64,000 bases of DNA, from NCBI GenBank assembly GCA_946699065.1, contig CAMPDV010000501.1, forward strand, positions 62,001 to 126,000, read 5' to 3'. Shown here piece after piece: positions 48,786 through 58,437 of this stretch (position 1 is its first letter; each line of letters starts with the position of its first letter). The DNA is from Loxodes magnus. Its lineage: Eukaryota; Ciliophora; Karyorelictea; Loxodida; Loxodidae. The position numbers and the translations under genes were made by a program. The notes beneath the pieces are model-generated. The model was not told where the DNA came from and did no database searches. It saw nothing but the letters and a program-made list of their open reading frames with translations.

Positions 48786-49205
48786 GTCGGCCGCGTCAGA
48801 AAAACTAATTGGTAATCTGGTGCAGTGTATACTGCATTGCGAGTAATCTCGCACTAGATGCCACCACGGGGAAGGGTGGATAAGCTCCGTTAAGACATAT
48901 CTAACTTACTCCGAGGGTTCTCTCAAGCAGTATGAAAATTTGACTGACGTGCCTTAATGATTTAATAACTAATTCTTATTTGGACCTTATTCAAGAAGAC
49001 TGAAGCATTTGACTCAAGATTTAAGAATAATTTTTAATAAGAAGATTCCCCATTTGAAGAAGCTGACATGACTCATTGGATTTCTAGAATTTTAACAAGA
49101 AACATGAGAGCATTTTTCTTAATTTTAAATATTAATATTGAAAGAGCTGCGCGCCAATGAGGTGCTACGTGCTTTATAATCATTTTTATTTATTTATTTA
49201 ATTCG
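48786..49205 (+). mobile_element. SINE-like element with folded head and family I 3' end
   Basis: The first ~180 bases (48,786-48,965) are a GC-rich island closed by GCGTCAG/CTGACGT and containing hairpins GCAGT-GTAT-ACTGC, TGCGAG-TAAT-CTCGCA, CCACC...GGTGG and GTTAaGA-CATA-TCTAAC. About 170 AT-rich bases follow. Then comes the family I stem-loop (AGAGCTGCGCGCC ... GGTGCTACGTGCTTT, 49,141-49,185) and a TTTATTTATTTA tail. A structured Pol III-type head, short body and LINE-like 3' tail is the standard SINE plan. The head does not look like tRNA, 5S or 7SL. The family I terminus is shared with R1 and with 21.43 kb, so one LINE machinery may mobilise them all. Confidence 0.6.
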
Positions 49206-49439
49206 TAATTTGATAAAAAGATTAGTAGAGAAGTACTTTATCATTTAAATATAGAACTTATTTAAATTAAAAGAATAAGGATAAAAGATGAAGTTTGGAG
49301 ATTATTCTAAAATTATATAGAGTAATTATATATTTTTAATATAAAATATAAATTTATTAAAAGTTAACTATAACTTAATACAAACTATTAAAATACGCTT
49401 TCTATTTATATCTTTTATCTCCTAAATTTTAACTATTAG

Positions 49440-50420
49440 TCTCGCTCACAAATTATAATATCTTTAGATTATCCACTAGCAAAAAACCCATTTATATCAT
49501 GAATCTCAATAGATTTTTTTTCTTCTGAGAATAATTCTAAATCAATGATATTTTAGACTTCACAGTAATCTCTTATCGAAACATGGGTAAACTAATTCTC
49601 TTTTTGTAACTTTACTCTTTTATCTAATCAAACATCCTATATAATTTTATTTTTATTGAATTACTCTTTTCACTTTTAATTTCCTTCTTCAAGTCTTCTA
49701 GAAGGTACTTATATATTCTATAGTCAATGGAAGCTTTTACCTTATTTTGATAGCACTGTTTATTGCCTTATATTATCCCATTTCATCATACACGTCAAAT
49801 AAAAACAATATTTTCTAAACTTAAAACTTTCTTTTTCTTAAATTATACTGTTTTAAAAAGCAAATTCTTTTAATTAATTTTCAAATGCTTTAACAGTTGG
49901 AACATTTTTTAATATATAAAAATATTCATGCTCATACTCTAGATAATTTAAGATTAGAATTTCTAAAAAATAAATTTTTCAGAACAAGAATCTCAAAAAG
50001 TAATAACCCTGCTTAACTATCATTATCTAAAAATTTGGAAACTTCAACTGCAGATCGTTCTATGTCTTAACCTTGGATTTGAAGCACATTACAAATTTAA
50101 AAAATATTCTTATTTCCTTACATCTTATCAATTAATTTTTTATAATATTTTAATATATTTTTTACATTTTAAAGCAAGCCAATTCTATTCTATTGTTTAA
50201 GTAAATTAAAAAGCAAGGTCTAGAAATGTTAAAATTCAATTTTATATCAGGTTTTAATTTCAAAATGACACAATATTTTAGAATTATAAGAATCCATCTT
50301 CGATATATTACCTTGCTAGATCATAAGCAAGAATATCAAAGATATTTAACATTAAAATTGTCTTCTTATGAAATTTTTTTTTATCAATCCATGACTCCTT
50401 ATAAAGAAGTTCTTTAAGAT
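49440..50420 (-). pseudogene. NACHT-domain pseudogene
   Basis: Minus-strand homology to the NACHT part of the intact gene (its 53.46-54.79 kb region). FLFDVYDEMG at about 49.78-49.81 kb matches the Walker B of the intact copy ([10 protein letters not shown]). The P-loop region near 50.0 kb has lost its frame (the GDSGSGKS stretch is degenerate), and the section between 49.6 and 49.75 kb shows a deletion relative to the intact gene. No WD40 repeats follow. It stands about 0.8 kb downstream of the intact gene, in tandem with it, consistent with birth-and-death evolution. Confidence 0.75.
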
Positions 50421-50579
50421 AGAGATAACATAAATATCCATAATTACAACTCAAAACTACGAAGCAAACTACCTTCTGGCAAACGAAATAACCTTGTAGA
50501 ACATTAAAATAATGATTTAGTAAATTATTTGGAACGATAATAAATTTAAAAATTAGATTTTTTATCTTAAAGTGATAAA

Positions 50580-51258
50580 TAAACTTTTAAAATTTTGTTT
50601 CATCCCAAAAAATTTTAGTCCGTCCAAAATACTTTAGTCCGTCCCAAAAAAACTCATGTAGTGTAAAACGATGAGCAAAAAAAATACTTATTTTCACATC
50701 TTTTACACAAAATTACATACTCTCATACCCTCATACCCTCATAATTCATATACTTATATCCTCATACCCTCATTAAAATATCTTTTCTTCAAAACTCTTC
50801 TTAAACCTTTCTTTTCCTTTCTTTCCACCTAAACACTAAACCCTTCAATAAAAAAATTATTCACCATACTCACACACTTTTTTTTCAATCCATACTCACA
50901 CTCTATAATTTAATTTACCTTTATTCACCACCAGCCGTACTCATACTTTCGTACTCACATTTATCTAATTAAAATATCTCTCTTTTTGAATTCAAATACT
51001 ACACTTTTTTAATTCCTTTTACTAACCTCAAATACTTATATTCTTTACTCTTAACTTATTCCTTTGCAATCTCCTTTTCTAAATTCTCATTGAATTTCTT
51101 CATATCCAACTCACTTAACATTACTCACTTTATTTTTCCAATCACTTATATTTATCTAACACAGCATTTTCCCACTTGTCTCGTGAAAATTAAAAAAATA
51201 GTAAATTTTTTACTTATCTTAATTAAATTTTAATTATTTGTAAAAATTTATTCAAGTC
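50580..51258. other. 3' flank of the NACHT-WD40 gene with short C-rich repeats
   Basis: Contains several CATACCCTC/CTCATACC repeats (50.71-50.78 kb) and generally Y-rich + strand sequence. The TAGTCCGTCC ... CGATGAG motif at 50.63-50.69 kb recurs downstream of the other WD40 gene (28.48 kb). No gene seen. Confidence 0.45.
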
Positions 51259-54200
51259 TCATCCCAAAGAAAGATATTTGTCTCCCATTAGTCTCATATT
51301 CATCTACTCCATTGCCACTCCCTCAAAATCACATTGATGCACCACCAATCCATTCCTTCCTATCATCCTCTTTAACACATAATCACGATAATTCTTTGCT
51401 AACTCCCATATCTTTATTGTTTTATCCCGACTTCCAGATATTAAATATTTGTCGTCACCTGATAATACCAGAGAATAAACAGAATTAGTATGACCCTCTA
51501 ATGTTCCTATGAGCACATATGTTTACATGTCCCATATCCTTATTGTTTTATCACCACTTCCAGATATTAAATACTTGTCGTCACTTGATAATACCAGAGA
51601 AGTAACACCAGAAGAATGACCCTCTAATGTTCCTATGAGCACATATGTCTACATGTCCCATATCTTTATTGTTTTATCCCGACTTCCAGATATTAAATAC
51701 TTAGAGTCACTTGATAATATCAGAGAATTAACCCAATCAGCATGACTCTCTAATGTTCTTATGAGCTCATATGTTTACATGTCCCATATCCTTATTGTTG
51801 TATCCTCACTTCCAGATATTAAATACTTAGAGTCACTTGATAATACCAGAGATCTAACAGACAGAGTATGACCCTCTAATGTTCTTATGATCTCATATGT
51901 TTACATGTCCCATATCTTTATTGTTTAGAAACTTCCAGATATTAAATACTTAGAGTCACTTGATAATACCAGAGAAGAAAAATCAGAAGTAAGACCCTTT
52001 AATGTTCTTATAAGCACATATGTTTACATGTCCCATATCCTTATTGTTTTATCAAAACTTCCAGATATTAAATACTTAGAGTCACTTGATAATACCAGAG
52101 AATAAACAGACAGAGTATGACCCTCTAATGTTCTTATGAGCTCATATGTTTACATGTCCCATATCTTTATTGTTGCATCCCGACTTCCAGATATTAAATA
52201 CTTGTCGTCACCTGATAATACCAGAGATTCAACAGTATCAGCATGTCTTTATAGAGGCTTAGTAAGATTATCTACCTACATGTTCCATATCCTTATTGTT
52301 GTATCCTCACTTCCAGATATTAAATACTTAGAGTCACTTGATAATACCAGAGAAGTAACACCAGAAGAATGACCCTCTAATGTTCCTATGAGCACATATG
52401 TCTACATGTCCCATATCTTTATTGTTGCATCCCGACTTCCAGATATTAAATACTTAGAGTCACTTGATAATACCAGAGATTCAACATACCAAGTATGACC
52501 CTCTAATGTTCTTATGAGCTCATATGTTTACATGTCCCATATCCTTATTGTTTTATCAAAACTTCCAGATATTAAATACTTAGAGTCACTTGATAATACC
52601 AGAGAATTAACAGTCCAAGTATGACCCTCTAATGTTCTTATAAGCTTATATGTTTACATGTCCCATATCCTTATTGTATTATCATCACTCCCAGATATTA
52701 AATACTTAGAGTCACTTGATAATACCAGAGAATAAGCAGACCAAGTATGGCCCTCTAATGTTCTTATGAGCTTGTATGTTTGCATGCCCCATATCCTTAT
52801 TGTTGTATCCTCACTTCCAGATATTAAATACTTAGAGTCACTTGATAATACCAGAGAATAAACATAATTAGTATGACCCTCTAATGTTCTTATAAGCTCA
52901 TATGTTTACATGTCCCATATCTTTATTGTTGCATCCCGACTTCCAGATATTAAATACTTAGAGTCACTTGATAATACCAGAGAAGTAACATCAGAAGTAT
53001 GACCCTCTAATGTTCTTATAAGCTCATATGTTTACATGTCCCATATCTTTATTGTTTTATCATAACTTCCAGATATTAAATACTTGTCGTTACTTGATAA
53101 TACCAGAGAAGTAATATATTCATTATGACCAGCTATGGTTGGCATTTAACCAAAATTAACCTAACTCATATTTGCACCATTGAATTTACAATTCCTCAAC
53201 CAAGCTCCCCTAAAATTCACCCTTGATAAATTAACACCACTCATATCACAACCATCAAACATCGAATCACTCAAATCCGCCCCAGGTACTTAGATATACT
53301 GAAGATCTGTCATTTACGTAAACTGATAATCCATCCAATTCAATATTGTTATACAATTAGCACCCACTGTTTATAAAGCTTTATTGGATCTTGTTTACTT
53401 CACTATCTACAATAAATTTTATTGAAATGTAACCGAACTATCAATCTCCCTTATAAACTACTAGATCTCCTTATTGTCCGTTATCGAATACTTATTAATA
53501 TTGTGAGTCTCTATAGAATTTATGCTTTTTTGCTAATTTAATACTAAATTTACTATATTCCTTGCCACATAGTAATCCCTTATTGAAGCATGAATAAACT
53601 CAAATCTCTTTTAACCATTTTCCTCTTTTATCTATATCAAACATCCTATGTGGTTGGAACTCTCAGTCAATTAATCAATTCATTACTAGATTTCCTTATC
53701 CATACTCTCTAACTTTAACTAACCTCTTAACATCTAGTATGCTGCACTTATTTAAATATCCTAAAATAACTTTAACAATGTTTGTATTTCCTCATTTTAT
53801 TTATTTAATTCTTTTAACTTTTATTCAGTTTTATCATTTCATTTATTTATAAAGATCTCATATATCTTTGCCCTTTACACCTTTTTATCCACTCCACTCC
53901 TCAAATATTCTATTATTTCCTCCTCACTCATACATATATATAACATAAAAGGATTATTTAGAATTTCCATTAAACCCGGAATACTTTAGATGATACTCAT
54001 TTACTCTTTTACCTTTTCAATCATTTCTATTTACTACTCATTCACAATTTAACTTGGATCTTAATTTGCACTTTAACTAGCACCTTGATTCTATTTTCTT
54101 AAGATTAAACTTATATATTATTCTATCTAACTTTGATCAAAAGGCTTTATATATACCTCCTCCAATTGTTTTACCTAAGCACTTTCATTTCTATAAGGAG

Positions 54201-56187
54201 AAAAGAAATTTTTATAATTATCAGCTGTTAAAGCATAATTGATTCTACAAGTAATTATATACTTTGCCTAAGGGTATTTATAGCTTATTTTATTTTTACT
54301 CATTATGCTAATATAATTTCCTAATTCATCATAAGCATCAAATAGAAACACCATCTTCCTAAACTTCGAACTTTCATTTTCCTCAATTTTGCAGTTTTTT
54401 AAAGCTGTCTCTACTAAACTAGATTTATAATTTTCAATAGTTGGAAGATAAACGTATATCGGTAGTCATTCATGCTTCTACTCCAGATACTTAAATGCTA
54501 AAGTTTTCATAAATAGAGATTTTCCTGAACCTGAATCTCCCAAAAGTAATAATCCAATTTTATCTTTATTGTCTAAAAAGTTCTAAATTTTGCTTTCAAG
54601 ATTATTTTATTCCTTAGAACTAGGACTAGGAGCACATAATAAACTTACGTAATACTCCTTCTTTTCTTAAATCTCATTTTATAAATCACTTTTCATTTTC
54701 TAATATATTTTACTGTCTATACCCTTTAAGGCCAACCAATTCTCCTCCATAGTTTAGGTAAATTAAGTAACATGGTCCTAATTCTTTAGTATTTCTATTA
54801 CTATCTATTGTTCCCTATCATTTTAAATTAAGTTTTCATTCTTTTGCTTAAATACTCTCTCCTTGTAAGTTGTAGCTACTTAGTTCTTGTCAATGCTTAG
54901 TTCTAATAATTATTTCAAAGCAAAGTATCGAATCTACCAATCTTTATCCTTACACAATTGTTCTAGCAGCTAGCACGATTCCTTAACTAGTTCTGGAGAA
55001 GCTTTAGGATTTTTAATCATATGCTTCAAAAGTTAACATGCTCTAAATCTTAAGTCCAACTTTTCTTTCAAGATGAGACTTTTAAATTGTTCAAACGTTA
55101 CTTACTTATATTTAATTATCAAGTCATATGTAAGAGCATCCAGGTATCTTATTCTAACTATTTTTTTAAGGTGAATTTTTGACTTTATTTATTTAGTTCC
55201 CCAAACAATGAAATCCTTTATTATGGAGATCGACTTAGTATCTATTGTTCCATCTCCCAACGATAAAGCAACTACCCATTAAGTGACTTTTAATGCCTTA
55301 CAGAAAACATTAAAGTAATCAGAATCTTTATTGTCTGGAATATTTTCCAATATCATCTAACTGTATCTTAAGTCAAAATCAAGCTCGGGACCTCCTATTT
55401 ACTTTATATTTACTAACTTTAATGCAAACTCAATTTTTTACATGAGTTTCCCTTTCGTTTCTGCATTTATGAAAAAATCATTATTATTCTTATTTTTCTT
55501 ACTTTTATAAGAGTTTTACTCATTCTTCTAAAGCAACATATCCAATAACTCAGGAAGATTTTATACAAGCTACTCCTTCAAGAGCTAAGACCAACCTTCA
55601 GTATATTAATGAGAGACTATTTCTATAAATTGATTAATTAACACCAAAGGATCATCTAGTTTGGCCAGTTTATTTTTTTGAATGGTTTAAATTCCTTGTA
55701 GAACTAATTCCGTCTTTTACTAGCTTAAACCCTCTTTTAAGAGATTTAATCCTTCTTGATAAATCTTTTGCTCCTCAGTTAATAAAACTAGTTATTATGA
55801 TTAAGGAACATTTGTATTGCTTCCTTATGGGAGTAATTAAGTTAATTGAGGGGTTTAATCTTTTTACTTCGTACTGCAACAGCCTCCTCCCTTCATTTTC
55901 ATACTTTTCTAAAATTTAAAGTTTTAGCATTATTTGATCCGCACAGCTCCTTAATAAGAAGTCGTCTATAAGCTTTCTTTTAGATAATTTGTTTAGTTTA
56001 TCTAAAACTCTTTAACATCTAGTATTTCTGCGTTTACCAGATAAGGATAATTTTGAATAAAGCTGTAACTTTCAGTAACTATATAGTAACCTAAGGCATT
56101 TTCTACTATTTGTCCTTGAATATACTCTTCCATTAGTCTTGGCAAAGTTTTATTATCCATAAGCTAATTATTACTTGATTTTAGCAT
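51259..56187 (-). CDS. NACHT / pentapeptide-like / WD40 STAND protein (NLR-like)
   Basis: About 1,642 residues, ATG 56,185-56,187 to TGA 51,259-51,261, with TAA/TAG as Gln. Residues 1-540 are helical. Walker A GDSGSGKS is at about 550-557. Walker [10 protein letters not shown] is at about 613-621. [12 protein letters not shown] and [19 protein letters not shown] follow, as in NACHT and its winged-helix region. A pentapeptide-like patch ([20 protein letters not shown]) lies at about 967-1010. Fourteen 42-residue WD40 repeats fill the rest. Three in-frame TGA codons lie at 54,466 ([11 protein letters not shown]), 53,839 (NK-W-NDK) and 53,680 (QQ-W-IDQL), all at Trp-compatible sites. STAND ATPases oligomerise after the sensor domain binds its ligand, here probably the propeller. 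Coding similarity continues upstream of this ATG to 56,241, where block A has ATG and this copy ACG, so the native start is uncertain. No intron was needed to read it. Confidence 0.88.
51400..53150 (-). repeat. Fourteen near-identical WD40-coding repeats (126-bp period)
   Basis: Each unit encodes [20 protein letters not shown], then ISGSxDxTIxIWDMQTYxLIxT. The framework is almost invariant even in DNA. Changes concentrate at the three residues around 'V' after GH (NSVY, SGVT, DWVN, LSVR, SDFS, DTVE, WYVE, WTVN, WSAY, NYVY, SDVT, EYIT) and on each side of the D in SGSxDx (R/G/E/F/D/Y before; K/T/A/N after). One unit is 3 bases shorter (GSFQTI, about 51.93 kb) and one linker is rewritten ([20 protein letters not shown], about 52.25 kb), both in frame. 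High repeat identity implies recent duplication or gene conversion between units. Confidence 0.93.
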
Positions 56188-56617
56188 AAATCTAATTTAA
56201 GTTTATCTCTCAACCTTTTTGAGTATCTTTTAATCCTTAAAATTCGCGTTCGTTTAAATTTGCTAGGCTAATCAGATTATAACATCATGAGATTTTAGAA
56301 ATCCATATAATTAGCTTTAAGACTGAAAGCCATGACAGCTTCCAAGAATTTAACCGAAGATAAAGCAATTTGAATTGCAATATTGAGGCATTTTATAATA
56401 TTTTAAAAGTATAATATCTAAGAATATAAAAGATTTAATAAAATGTCTATTATAACTAATTACTCCATCTATTCGCATTAGACACTTACTATCTAAACCT
56501 ATAATAAACTACTAATTATACTACTATTTTATTTATTACTATCAACTAACTTAACAGCTACTCTTTTAAGACTATCTATCACTTCAATTTCATTAAAAGT
56601 CATTTTAATTCACGCTA

Positions 56618-57376
56618 ATGAACCATATCTAAATACTCCTAATCAATACATCTGCTATTGTCTTTATCTGATAATTAGTTTCGTATATGATACAATTAGA
56701 CTTTGAGATATTGTTTTGAATGCCTTTATTGATGCCTTCTATTATTGTCCATGAAAGACTAGAAATAGCTAAGAGATTTGCTTATCTTTTTTGCATAAAA
56801 AAGAAAGAAAATAAGCTTGGCGATATGTAGCCTTACTTTTTATATTTGGTGTAATAGTAAATATTTCAGCAAAACGAAAATTAAGTTATAAGCTATTAAA
56901 TTAATCAAAGAGTTTATAAGATGGTATCTATTCGTGCAGAACATAAATAAGATAAAGAACAAATCTCACTAACTTCTTTATATAAAGAAGAAGGAAAAGA
57001 AGAACAAATAAATAAATAAGCTGTATTAATTAATTTAAATATAAACTAATTAAAAAACAAGCAAACTAAGGATTATTAGTCTTTAGATAAGCTACTACTA
57101 GTAAATCTTAAATTGCAAGTTTATAAGTAAATCTAGTAAAATAATAATTAATAAATTGATATAAGTAAATAAAGAATATTCAGATATCTCTTAAATTACT
57201 ACCAAGTAATTCTTATTTCAGATTTAAGTTTATTAACTAGAAGCTTTAGTTCCTTATTATTTTTTCATCTAAACTAGCATAAAATGTCAATTATTTATGA
57301 TACCTAGAAAAAATTAATTAAGCAATAATAATCAAGCGCTAATATATACTTAAGGAATAATAAATAAGTTTAATGA
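56618..57376 (+). pseudogene. Unknown membrane-protein gene P, copy B
   Basis: ATG at 56,618 begins MNHIQILLINTSAIVFIWQL. Its W is TGA, where copy A has GTA. It continues LDFEILFWMPLLMPSIIVHE, with TGA as W at 56,717, the same position as copy A. The frame runs through KEEGKEEQINKQAVLINLNI to TGA at 57,374. A one-base insertion near 57,315 relative to copy A shifts the frame and truncates the product; homologous coding sequence continues to about 58.1 kb in other frames. It is divergent from the NACHT gene, with about 430 bases between their ATGs, so the two may share a promoter region. Hydrophobic N-terminus suggests a membrane protein; family unknown. Confidence 0.6.
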
Positions 57377-58437
57377 AAAATTTAAAAAATCTAAGGAATA
57401 AATCAAGTTGAGACAGAGAAAGAAAGAATTATCATTTTTAAGCTATCTACCTTTCATAAAATTGTGAAAGATTTGGCGAAGCTAATCAAATTTCGTAATT
57501 ACTTAAAAAAAATAAAAAGAGGCAAAAATTCCTGAATGGGCCAAAGATAGCTTTAGTTTCTAAACAATTAATTAAAATAGAACATATAAGGATTTTTATC
57601 GAAAATCTAAGATTTGAAAAAGAAGATAATTCTATAACACAAGTAAGGAGAATCTGAACAATCTCAATTTTATACTAAAGCAATTACCCAATTAAATAAA
57701 CGCTAAAAGTATACTGCTACTAACAACATAGATTCAGAACAAAAAGGTAAAATATATAAATAAAATTGATGCTGGAATTTTGAGAAAGTAGTTACAAGCT
57801 AAACTGCATGTGCAAGTTGAAAATATTTAAATGTATAATAAATAGAAAAACTTCAAAATGTAATTTAAAGTAAGCATAAATTATATTTGACTGGAAAAGT
57901 CTTTATGTGAACTGGATTTAAAAAGAGATTCCTTATTCCTCTAGAAGAGTTAAGAGATCAAATAGAGAAACAAATATTATAAATAAATATTTATCACAAT
58001 ATCTTAAGAATAGAATAAAAAAAATAACTTAAAGAAAAATTGAACAGGATCATAATAATTAAAAAAAGGAGTAAGAAAGAAATTGGTCTATTACTTAAAA
58101 TCCCTGTTGAATACATATCAAATTTCCATTATAAGCTTTACTGAAGCTCCTAGGGAAATTTTTCTACTATTGAAGATATGACTTGGATAACTTAGACTCT
58201 TGAATTTTTTATATTAATTTTAAAGTTTATTCTTAATTAAATATCTTCTTATGCATTTCTTTTCTTGAATGTTTCTCATTTTAAACTTTTATAATTTCTA
58301 AGATTCTTTTATTGGATATCTAATATAAATTTTCCCTAAAGTTTCTACATCTAGTAAAGTGCGTGCTCCAGATAGTAGTTATTTTTAACATTCTAAAAAT
58401 GTAAGTAAATATAGATTAATTTCTTTTGTATTTTTAG

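Noticed and set aside
58401-58437. Perfect-looking + strand intron (GTAAGTAAATATAG ... TTTTTAG)
   Set aside because: It would serve a + strand gene, but the coding strand here is minus and ends at 58,438; chance GT/AG in AT-rich DNA.
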